Positions 21,458-30,869 of a DNA stretch of 64,000 nucleotides are shown here, piece after piece. The position numbers were made by a program, and so were the translations under genes. Under the pieces are notes generated by a model that was given only the letters and a program-made list of their open reading frames with translations, was not told where the DNA came from and searched no databases. The DNA is from Hydrangea macrophylla (lineage: Eukaryota; Streptophyta; Magnoliopsida; Cornales; Hydrangeaceae), in assembly GCA_033977485.1 (NCBI GenBank), contig CM066987.1, positions 53,842,533 to 53,906,532 of the forward strand, in the 5' to 3' direction. Within the stretch, counting starts at the first letter, position 1; every line of letters starts with the position of its first letter.

Positions 21458-22349
21458 CAATGATGATATGGTTCCCAAACTTATATCCTAAGTTTGATTT
21501 CCAATAAGTGTGACTGCTAGCGGACCATACTCAATGATAATAGGATCACTTAATTTTCATTAAAAATTAATTTAAATGGTCTCAATGCTAAATACGTGGG
21601 AAGAAAAGTTGGCAACCATCCCATTGGACTGTAATATTAATGTATATAAGCCAACCAAGAGAGAACAACTCACTACAAAGAAAAAACTATGATATCAAAA
21701 GTACATCCACTGAAAATGGTAATTTCTACTCCAAATGCTCATCTTGAAACAACTAGAAAAAAATGCAATTTTCCAGTTAATTACTCTTATGAACCCTTTG
21801 GGTAGCCTCCAATATTAGATCCGGTAAAAGTACAAAAAATAAAGTCCACATCAATTACTCTTAATTCAGCACAACTTGTTGAGATGGCATGCATTTATTG
21901 GGTGCTGAGAAGGTGGTCTTTTACAGTTCTTTTTTTCTTTTTCTTTTTTTGGTCAAAAGTCTTTTACAGTTCATCCTTATAGAATTTAGACTCATTTACA
22001 AGAGGCAAGAGCTTATATAATTTGAGCTGATTGAGTATATAATATTTCTTTGGGCGAAGTGAGATTTTAGAGTATAGAAGGGACAAATTAAGGAGGGACA
22101 CAAAAGGATATTATACAAAGTTTAAACGGAAAATTAAGGTCAAAGTAAGATTTTTGAGTTTAAGAAGTGTAAATTAAAAAAATGAAGAGGGGGTACAATG
22201 GGTATAAATTTATTGTCCAAAGTGAGGGGGCACTTGTCCTGTAACCGCAAAGGCACTTAAGACAATGTTAGTGGTTGACGACTTGACTTATGGGTCTAAA
22301 ACCACTTTGTTACGTAAAGAAGTAAACTACTTGTTTTGATATTATCCCA

Positions 22350-22545
22350 TGAGTGGTGCTAGAGACACACCACAAAGCACACCCCAAAGCACACCTCATG
22401 CTTTGTGTGCATGTACTTTGGGCTTCCCTAGCGGTTCCCAAAAAAATGTGAGTCCTGTGTAAAAAAGTTCCAAAGCCCAAGGTACATGCATTTAAAGCAT
22501 GATGTGCTTTGGGGTGTGCTTTGTGGAGTGTCCCTAGCATTATTG
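22350..22545. mobile_element. hAT-type foldback MITE with 8-bp target duplication
   Basis: Inverted arms: gtgctagagacacaccacaa and agcacaccccaaagcaca on the left, mirrored by tgtgctttggggtgtgcttt and gtgtccctagcat on the right. Flanked by a perfect 8-bp direct repeat ttatccca (22342-22349 and 22546-22553), the hAT target-site length. Confidence 0.85.
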
Positions 22546-22664
22546 TTATCCCATTGCTTCAAATTCCTAATGACATATAATTCAGGTTCCCGATAAAGCA
22601 AAAAAAAAAAGAAGAAGAGAGAGAGAAAGTAACCTCTTGTTTTGATCGATAAGCAATACCAAGG

Positions 22665-23430
22665 GCCTGTTTGGATGAATACAACAAGATCAGGTTCACA
22701 GGTTCACACTCAACCTCACTTTGTCTGGGTTTTTTACAAAAGCCATGAGATTGTTTGAGTACACAAGAACCAATTTTATGGTTCAAAAAATAATCAGTCT
22801 AAATGGTCATGTGTTTGTGTAGCTTTTTTTTTTTTTAGGTATATGGGAGTTTGGGACTGAAAAATAACCCAAGAGTTGATTTGTTATCAAAACATCATAC
22901 TGGTTTTTATTAAAACCAATAAAAGCGAGACTAGATGTGTTTTATAACCCAAAAAAGTGCTGAAAGTGAAAAGTTTTAAGTTTTCAACACTTAATGTGTT
23001 TGATGATATACCACTTAATTTACTGCAAAATTATAGTAAAAAACCTACTAAAAATTTAAATTATAAAAGTTCCACTAGAAAAAGGAAAAAAATTATTCAA
23101 GACAGTCTATTTCAACATATAAATCATTTTTGTGTCTAACACATAGTTCTAAGTAATCGAAAAGCGCAATCACTAAAGTATTTTTTGACCAAAAAAGGTA
23201 GAAATTTGGTTTAAAAATTCTTCACATTGAATTATTTAAAAGATTTTAAAGGACAAACCATTTTTAGCTTTGGTCAAAAGTTCGTGACTAAAAAAACTTA
23301 ATCAAATCAAATCTTATGTTACAAAATGATTTGTACCTATTTAATTTATAGGACTTTTGACTAAAATTTTTCCAAAAAATTCACTAAACAATTCAGAATC
23401 GATTCCTTCGAAGCAAAAAAATTGGTTATT
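22665..23430. mobile_element. Decayed hAT-like non-autonomous sequence
   Basis: Begins near gggcctgtttggatgaat, a common plant hAT/PIF-type terminal sequence. At 22931-23180 it has gttttaagttttcaacactt, gtgtttgatgatataccact and gtctatttcaacat, which recur in the MITE at 60287-60735. Boundaries cannot be set. Confidence 0.35.
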
Positions 23431-24304
23431 GAATTATACAAACAGTCTCCAAACCATACAGTAATCAAAATACTATGAGTATGTTTGTCTCAATGATTGT
23501 GGGGGCAAAATCACATATATTGGTGCTAAACACAGTTCGCATGCGTTTTTGGAAGGGGTCAATCTGCATTCCCGTTGAGCAGGTGGGGGGTGTTTTCGTC
23601 ACGATTATCTCTATGTTTAATTAATTGTACAATATATTAATTAAATATTCAAATTATAATAAACAGTTCTACTTCTAAGCAATTGTACTAATCATGATCA
23701 AAATTGCATAAACCTAAACAAATATAAACGGGCTTTACGCAAATCCAATTGGAGTTCGGCGTTCTTCACATTGTTTGGGTCAACATCGTTTTTTTTTTTT
23801 TTTAAATATAAATTTTTTATTTTTCATTTGTGCGAATATTAGCAGGTAGAATGTCCACAAGAGGTTAAATTAATGAGCATAAATATATGTATTTTATAAA
23901 TGTTGGTGAGCTAAGTTCAGATTAAAAAAAACAAAAACAAAGCTGAGAACCATTTTTATGTTGACAACTTGAGAATCAATTTTATGAGTTCTAAGCAATA
24001 GATTGGACAACATAGAAATTTGTGAAAAAGATACAAGTCACCAAAGCACATGGAAAGAAACTTGTGACAAAGACAACATAAATAGTTTGGAGAAGGAAAA
24101 CCCACACTTGTAAAGAAAAAAATAAATTTGGGATCAGTTTGAGAAACTATAGAACCAATTATATAGTTTATAAGTGAATTGGTTCTATTTTATCCTAGTT
24201 TTTGAAAGAGACATTTTGGCCTGATCAAAACTCCCTCTGAAAATATATTCTTTGTCAAACCAAATGTGGACTTTTTGAAACATCTCACTAGTTCTATAAA
24301 TTTA
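23431..24304. other. No feature seen
   Basis: AT-rich sequence with a poly-T run near 23791. I found no coding, RNA or clear repeat structure. Confidence 0.5.
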
Positions 24305-25381
24305 AGTGATTTGGTGTATGTGCAAACTAATTTTCTATGTGCGTGAGTGAGTGATACTCAAGGTTTTGAGATCTGACTTCTAACAGGGTGATTGTGTGTG
24401 GAGAGTAGGAAAGTACCCTCACCGAAAGTTATATGGCAGTACTGAAGTGCACAAGCCAATTAGTGTAGAGTTTACCAGAAAAGCAACCACAAAAGAGTAA
24501 CAAAGTACGAAGGTATCTGATTGAATGTTTAGAAAAAACTAACAAAAACAAGAGCAGACCCAAAACAGGCTCTGATTGTTCAAAAAAAATGAAAATAGTG
24601 AAAGGAAGATAACAAAGTGACAGACCTATTACTATGGACACAGAAAGCTTTGAAACACAAAGTTGAATGCTTTTGAATGTTGTAAAAGATGCTTTTGAGT
24701 GCTGTTTTTGAGATGACACGAAGTCCTTTACACGCTTGGCTTGCCTTTGTATTTATAGCGGCCTTAGACCAATCCTGATATGGCAAGGACTTCTTAAATT
24801 GCGCCCCAAGCAAGATATAGCTGGCAGAATTCTTGTTACCCTTAGACTCTTTCCTCATCTTGGTCCCGATTGATTCAATCCCATAATCATTGGGATTACT
24901 CCTTCATATCCAACTGGATGTGCCCAGATTCCATTCCTAAAAGAACTCTGCTTCCTTAATTCTAGGATCACATCATCATGACAACTAAGGAACGGACCGC
25001 CTAATCCATTTATCTATCGAGCTCCCATGACTACAACTACGCCTCTCCCCCAATGGACTGCCTTACTTCCCAACTGTCATGTCTTCTGAAACATATAGCC
25101 CGATGACGGGTAAATACATATTTCCAACTAATCGGGCTCAAACACTTGCCATTATTGTTTTATCCTAAATATGGTGCCCGATCACTCGGTGTCTAACCTT
25201 TATCACCTATCAAGCTCCAACAAGCTTGACTCCACGTTTTATCCTTCTAAACTATGTGATGTTTCACTCTCCTAGCCCGATCACTGTTTACGACTTTAGG
25301 CCGACCCGATCCAAGCCCATTCCAACTCAACATTGGTGGTTGTCTTCCCACTTGAACTCTTTATCGGTCTTGATCTTAAGC
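24305..25381 (-). repeat. LTR of gypsy A family (probable 3' LTR, cut by CACTA)
   Basis: Shares about 190 bp with 59620-59812, the 5' LTR remnant next to gypsy A gag; for example agtgagtgatactcaaggtt, ctgacttctaacagggtgat and caccgaaagttatatgg occur in both. Orientation is minus: ggccgctataaatac at 24749-24763 (read on the minus strand) is a TATA box. The left end has lost the last bases of the LTR, and the right end stops at the CACTA terminus at 25382. Confidence 0.7.
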
Positions 25382-25639
25382 CATTACAAGAAAAATGTGC
25401 TTTGGCGACAAACAAATTTCGTCGCCAAAAGTCCAATTTTCGTCGCTAAAGTTTTAGCGGCGAAAAATTTTCATCGCCAATTTCATCGCCTTGCCTTGTC
25501 GCCAAAGGCCCCTGGCGACGAAATTTGTCTTTTGTCGCCATAGACAAAAAATGTCGACGGACTAATTCGTCGTTATTGATCACAATTTTCGTTGCCATTG
25601 ATGCACATTTCGTCACCAAAAGAGTCATTTTTTTGTAGT
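25382..25639. mobile_element. CACTA terminus / small CACTA-like unit
   Basis: 258 bp bounded by cattacaagaaaaa and ttttttgtagta, an inverted pair of CACTA-like ends, filled with gcgacgaaa/tttcgtcgc motifs. It may be a tiny non-autonomous CACTA next to the large one, or the true left end of the large element with an internal inverted terminus. The 3-bp flanks (agc and att) do not match. Confidence 0.45.
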
Positions 25640-25644
25640 AATTT

Positions 25645-25992
25645 TGCATTAGCGACGAAAAACTTTTGTCGCCAATTCATCTTATACAATGGCAACGAAA
25701 TATTTCCGTCACCAATTCATTTTCAACATATGCAATAGCGACGAAATAATTTCGTCGCCATTGCATATGCTGAAAATGAATTAGCGACAAAACATTTCGT
25801 CGCCAATTCATCATATGCAATGGCGACGAATTATTTTCGTCGCTAATTCATTTTCAGCATATGGAATGGCGACGAAATAATTTTGTCGCCAAATATATAA
25901 AATGGTTTGCTTGTATTAGTGACGAAAAAAATTCGTCGCCAATTCATTTTCATCATATGCAATGACGACGAAATAATTTTGTCACTAAAAAT
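25645..25992. repeat. CACTA subterminal palindrome array (GCGACGAAAT-ATTTCGTCGC)
   Basis: About eight units, 40-50 bp apart, each a 20-23 bp palindrome such as gcgacgaaataatttcgtcg followed by attcattttcagcatatgca-type spacers; the spacers also occur in both orientations. Subterminal repeats of this type bind the TNP1/Ptta-type protein in En/Spm elements. Further copies extend left to 25400. Confidence 0.88.
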
Positions 25993-26179
25993 TATATATT
26001 CTAGTAAATAAAATTATTTGAATATACTATAATCCTATTCGTTCCTGTTCATCACAATAATATCAAAACCAAAAGAGACTATCATATTAAACATAAAAAG
26101 TCTCAATTTCTGAATAACTTCATTAAGCAACAAGAATTAATATAGTTAATTGTTCACGTACCCAACAAAAACTATAGAT

Positions 26180-26365
26180 TAACAAAAGTATTAGCACATT
26201 GTTCACTACATAACAAACTGTTTAACTACATAACAAAAGTAACAAGATGTGTCAGACTATCTAACAATCCACCATATCCATACCATTGTTCACTAGATAA
26301 TAAATTTACAAAAGTAATAAGATGTGGCCGCCTATCTACTGATCCACCATATCCACACCCAATCT
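26180..26365. repeat. Imperfect direct duplication in CACTA
   Basis: Two copies of a segment containing acaaaagtaayaagatgtg, ctatctaa/ctgatccaccatatcc and cattgttcacta. The second holds the probable last exon of the Ptta gene (acceptor-like tgcag at 26366 on the minus strand). Confidence 0.6.
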
Positions 26366-26486
26366 GCATGAAACCAATGGAAAGCATTAGTATCTTTTAA
26401 GTTAGTGAATGAACATAAAATATGTGAAATATAAAGTAATTATAAGTTGAGTTTTTCTTAAACATAAGCTATAAATTATCCAAAGT

Positions 26487-26760
26487 TATGGAATCTACCC
26501 CGAGAGTCAGTTATTCATTCTATTTCTTCCTATAAGTGTATTTAGTCGTACCCGAGGTGAGAGTGTAGGTTTGATGACAGGCAGACAAGTTGCCATATAA
26601 AACCTCAATTATGAGTGTTTTGGAGTATTTTTTTTAACATTTTAAGCTATGGTATCTACCTCGGAGTCCTTTATTCATTACGTTGCTTTTTATAAGTCTA
26701 TTTAGTCATACCCATGGTGGTAGTGTAAGTTTGGTGTCAGCCGGACAGTCTGTAGTAGCC
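26487..26760. repeat. 162-bp tandem duplication in CACTA
   Basis: tatggaatctaccccgagag at 26487 and tatggtatctacctcggag at 26649 head two copies that both continue with tataagtstatttagtc and gtgtargtttgrtg. Confidence 0.8.
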
Positions 26761-26960
26761 AACCTCCTTCACTAGATAAAATAAAGAGGCATCACACACT
26801 TAGACTATGATTTAGAAATTGATAAAAATTCGATAGAGTGACGGCGCTAAATTACTCCCAAGTTCTCAATAGTGCATATGACCAACACAAAAAGTTTACA
26901 CAATAACACTCTTTCAACCAATCAAGAAAACTAAAAAGTACCCTACAACCAAACACACAA

Positions 26961-27070
26961 AATATAGCAAACGCCACCACGCAGGCATACTCGTTACGGT
27001 TTACAACCATAAATGGAAAGGAAAATATAACAAACGCAACCACGTAGGCGTACTCGTTAGGGTTTACATG
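26961..27070. repeat. 63-bp tandem duplication in CACTA
   Basis: aatatagcaaacgccaccac at 26961 and aatataacaaacgcaaccac at 27024, both continuing with gtaggcrtactcgtta and ggtttac. Confidence 0.85.
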
Positions 27071-27660
27071 TATAACACATACTTGTAGTCACCAACATAA
27101 CACATACCTCCAATCTTTGAAAGTAGTCGCCAAAATCTGGGGAAAAAAAATAAATCAAAATAATCAAATGGTTAAATGATGCTTTGGCATTAGTAAGGGA
27201 ATAATAGCAATCCAAGCAAGGAGTAAGGGAACGAGTTAACAGCTATATGTAACAATCAAAGTTTGATGTACATCTCAATAACCAGATGTCAGAATGCACC
27301 CTCCAAATAGTTAATTTCCAAAAAGTAATAAATGTGGGGATAATTATAAGTAGTTTGAAATAGTCACTGACCAAGAATTCCCACCAAGACTAGATGAGTT
27401 CCCTGGACCATCATAACCTTTGTTGTGCATCCAGTCCAACATGCTTCTCATCTGCTCTTCCAACTTCTTAGTCTTCTCCTCCTCCAATCGGGCCTTCTCA
27501 GCTAACTGCTCCGTAATACCTGTATTTTTTATTTTTTTTGGACAATAATTTTAAGATTTCTACTATAATTAATATTATTTTAGAATCCGTAATTATACAT
27601 GTGTTACCCAACCATGCTTATACCCTAAGCCAACCCCCAAACGACCCCTATCAAGTGGTG

Positions 27661-27845
27661 GTGAGGTGTTATGTGCTTGAGTATTTTGTGAGGTGTTATG
27701 TGAGGTGTCCATATGAGGTGTTATGTGCTTGAGTGTTTTGTGAGGTGTTATGTGACGTGTCCATATGAGGTGTTATGTGCTTGAGTATTTTGTGAGGTGT
27801 TATGTGAGGTGTCCATATAAGGTGTTATGTGCTTGAGTGTTTTGT
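27661..27845 (+). repeat. 52-bp tandem repeats in 5' LTR
   Basis: Units headed gaggtgttatgtgcttgag at 27661, 27713, 27765 and 27818, about 3.5 copies. The 3' LTR has only about two (37230-37310), so the array changed after insertion or during replication. Confidence 0.88.
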
Positions 27846-27852
27846 GTATGTG

Positions 27853-27869
27853 CGTATAATATATATATA
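27853..27869 (+). promoter_or_regulatory. TATA-like tract of LTR module 1
   Basis: gtataatatatatatag before a purine-rich leader (27920-27975) that ends in the hairpin at 28005. Confidence 0.45.
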
Positions 27870-28004
27870 GATATTGGTGGTCCTTCCCCCCTTTCCCTAT
27901 AACCTCCCATTAGTTGTTGAGGAAGAAGAAAAAAATAGAGAGATTGAAGGAGAATGGAAAGGAAAGGAAGAAATCTCAGACCACACCGCAACCTCGAACC
28001 TACG

Positions 28005-28021
28005 GTGAGTTCCTAACTCAC
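28005..28021 (+). promoter_or_regulatory. Donor-like hairpin, module 1 of 5' LTR
   Basis: gtgagttcctaactcac: a 7-bp perfect stem (GTGAGTT/AACTCAC) around a 3-base loop, preceded by tacg so that the 5' arm reads as a splice donor (G|GTGAGT). Confidence 0.6.
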
Positions 28022-28139
28022 TTGGTATACTTAGATTAATGTCCGTATTAACCTTTGTTTATTATTATTATTATCGATTAAACTTCAGGCTTTAATATGT
28101 TATACCCCGATCACATTATTTTGCTACTATTATTAATGA

Positions 28140-28170
<31 letters not shown>

Positions 28171-28350
28171 ATTTTTGTTATTACTATTGTTATCACTTTC
28201 CGGTTAACCTCGTGTTAATATGTTGCACCATGAACATATTATCTCTGTTACTATTTGTAATACCCTGCATTTTCATTGTACTTTTATATTACTTTTTATA
28301 TAGTAATGAGATTCAGTATGCTTGTATTTTCATTCCCTGTAATTTCAGTT

Positions 28351-28534
28351 TCGATCGATCGACCAATCTTCAATCGATTGATAGTTTCATTCTTCAATCG
28401 ATCGAACCTACTTCGATCGCTCGAAACTCTGCCGACCTGAATCTATGACATGTCCCCTTTCTCAAGTAATTGAACCATTCTCAATCGATTGAACCCTGTT
28501 CTCAATCGATCGAACGCACTTCGATCAATCGAAC
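28351..28534 (+). repeat. TTCGATCGATCGAA / CAATCGATTG array 1 in 5' LTR
   Basis: tcgatcgatcga 28351, caatcgattg 28371, tcaatcgatcgaa 28394, ttcgatcgctcgaa 28412, a weaker one near 28463, tcaatcgattgaa 28481, tcaatcgatcgaa 28502, ttcgatcaatcgaa 28520. It ends 50 bp before the TATA box. Confidence 0.88.
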
Positions 28535-28583
28535 ATGGTATTATCAGTATACGTGTTCTACCACCTATACCTTTTCCCCTCCC

Positions 28584-28592
28584 TATATATAT
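28584..28592 (+). promoter_or_regulatory. TATA box of LTR module 2 (5' LTR)
   Basis: TATATATAT in ccctatatatatgttgg. The matching site in the 3' LTR is at about 38063. The leader that follows is GA-rich and was split by the copia insertion. Confidence 0.6.
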
Positions 28593-29663
28593 GTTGGTTC
28601 TATGTGTGTGTTTGGGGTTGCTGAAGTTGAGAGAGAGTTAGAGAGAGGGAGATATTGTTGGGTTTATGCCCTCAAACCATTACTTTATGTATGACATTAG
28701 CATTTTAATATATGGATATCAGTTTTATATTTTGTTATGTATGTTTCTTTCATGAGATGATTTTCAATCCTTAAGTATCATAGTAGGTAATTCGTGTGTG
28801 TATGAGATACATACAAGTGAGATATGAATTACCATCCTTTGATACTTAAAGCATGTCACAGTGGATGACGAGGCTGGATATCTCATCAGGTATACACTGT
28901 AGCATAATTAACTACTATTGGATGGAGTGACTAATCTCAATCACTAGAGTGACACTCTTAGTTAATATGCTAGTGCTTATAGTGCATTGATGGACCTGAG
29001 CTTTCCTATTGACACTTAATGCTGTCAAACAGTCAATAGGAACTCATAACTTGTATAAGGTACGTGTTTTCAATCTTGCGACGATTATGAACACAGACTA
29101 TGGATATGGCTATTTTGACTTACCAATCAGTGAGGTCTATAGAAGATCAACACCTGGGTATCTTGGGTATGTCATGTTCATAGGGTTGTAAACATATATT
29201 GTCAAGACAAAATCTACCCTCTGTTTCAAAGTAAGCATTCTCTTGAGAATGTCACCAAGTCGATTACTGAGAACTGCAGTCTTGCTGATAAGAGTTATCA
29301 ACATGTTTGGTAATCATGAGAGGTGAATGGGACTCAAGGAATACAAGAAGTAATCAAGATTCAAGTTGACAGTAACAGTTATCCGACTACCTGAATATGA
29401 TTACGAATGCTGAAGGTAGAGGGACATTAGTACAACATACAAGTCTAGTTATCGCTTCGGATATGATCTTTTGCGTTGGAGTTCAGTTATCATTTTATAG
29501 TGGAGTAAACGTTAACTGACCAGTTAGTTAGTTTGCTGATCAAAGAGTTTGGTCACGGTGATTAACAAACTGGTCTGAGCCAATAATAAAGAGCCTAGGA
29601 GGTCCCACTCTTAGCTCCGCTAGGAAGCTTGGAAGGGCACATGAGGATCATGTCAAGGCAGGT

Positions 29664-29778
29664 TCGATCGATCGAAGGAGTTTTGATCAATTGAAGTCTA
29701 GGCAGGTTCGATCACTCGACGGTTGTTCGATCGATCGAAGGTTCGATCGATCGAATACACTTCGATCGCTTGAAGGTT
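29664..29778 (+). repeat. TTCGATCGATCGAA array in the copia solo LTR
   Basis: ggttcgatcgatcgaagg at 29662, ttgatcaattgaa about 29683, ttcgatcactcgac about 29706, ttcgatcgatcgaa about 29725 and 29741, ttcgatcgcttgaa 29761. It ends about 22 bp before the TATA box. Confidence 0.88.
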
Positions 29779-29796
29779 AGGTCAGTTCTGGGAATC

Positions 29797-29804
29797 TATA
29801 AATA
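29797..29804 (+). promoter_or_regulatory. TATA box of copia solo LTR
   Basis: TATAAATA in gaatctataaatagggcag, a textbook plant TATA context. Confidence 0.75.
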
Positions 29805-30378
29805 GGGCAGCTACGTACTAAATGTTTTTAATCGTCATTTTATACGTAGAAACTGCAAAAACTGCTTAGGTTTCCCTCAACCTTCCCAATCCTCTCTATT
29901 AGGGTTCCCACCAACCCTAGTCCTTCCTACGAGCATCCATAGGAGTCATAAGAGTGAAAGCCATCTAGTGGAGGCTGTTGGAAGTTGAAGATTTCATAAT
30001 TGGGTTCAAGACACAAAGGTATAATACTTGTCCCTACATTAGTTAGTACGCATCTATAGAATTGACGAGTAGTAAATCCGGGCATGCCAATAAAGTTTCA
30101 TAACTTGACTTTTCTGCTGCGTATTTAAACTTTTAATTTAAACCATTTTTTTCCATCAAATATACCATTATATATACACACTCATATATATATACACACA
30201 CACACCCCGGATATATATACATAAACACTCCCTTACATACACTCCCATCCAATAAGAGAAGAGAATGAGAGGAGCAGAAGAGAGGAGACAGAGAAGGAGA
30301 AGAAAAAAAGGAGAGAGAGAACTCACCCCGAGACCACTCGCAGCTACTTCGAGCTCGCCGATGTCATTGACGTTAACA

Positions 30379-30396
30379 GTGAGTGTCCATACTCAC
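30379..30396 (+). promoter_or_regulatory. Donor-like hairpin, module 2 of 5' LTR
   Basis: gtgagtgtccatactcac: a 6-bp perfect stem and 6-base loop, at the end of a GA-rich leader. Confidence 0.6.
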
Positions 30397-30493
30397 TTAG
30401 TAGCATAGATATGTATGTATATTTGTACTTCGGTAAGATTGGATGGGCCCTGAACGTGTGTGATTGGTCCAGTTCATTCTGAGAAGACAACCA

Positions 30494-30617
30494 GCATTCA
30501 ATCGATCGAACTGCTTTCGAGCGATGGAACACAGACTGATCTCGATCGATCGAACGTGGTTCGATCAATCGAACATGGTAGAATCGATCGAACTCCAGAT
30601 TCTTCAATCGATCGAAC
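30494..30617 (+). repeat. TTCGATCGATCGAA array 2 in 5' LTR
   Basis: Copies near 30496 (ttcaatcgatcgaac), 30517 (degenerate), 30541 (tcgatcgatcgaac), 30558 (ttcgatcaatcgaac), 30580 (aatcgatcgaac) and 30603 (tcaatcgatcgaac). Confidence 0.88.
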
Positions 30618-30869
30618 TTGATAGAATGTTAAATGTTTAGTTTCTTTATACTTGTTGAACTATTAACATGTTTATTATCATACGTTGATGTTGGAAAGCT
30701 GTATTGGAATAATACACACGTGGGATAATGGATATAATGCATTAAATAGTGGAACCCATTGTATAAACAATATTATAATATTGTTAAGTAAATTGAGAAG
30801 GCAACGTGCATAGTAGTGGGTCCATCGATCGCAGAAGTCGATACTATTTATTATTGGTGCGTGTGAATT

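Larger units (their letters stand above)
28656..30158 (+). mobile_element. Copia-type solo LTR inside the gypsy 5' LTR
   Basis: 1503 bp absent from the 3' LTR, where gagatataccattatat is continuous. It starts TGTTGGGTTTATGCCC and ends tttttttccatca; flanks gatat (28651-28655) and aatat (30159-30163) are a 5-bp duplication with one mismatch. TATA box at 29797. No internal coding sequence, so I read it as a solo LTR left by recombination. Copia origin is inferred from TGTTGG ends and 5-bp duplication. It carries the same TTCGATCGATCGAA motifs as the host LTR although the two are unrelated. Confidence 0.82.

Noticed and set aside
25645..25992. Regularly spaced repeats that could look like a CRISPR array
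   Set aside because: The units are palindromic, imperfect, with spacers that are also repeated; the context is a plant CACTA end. No cas-like genes.
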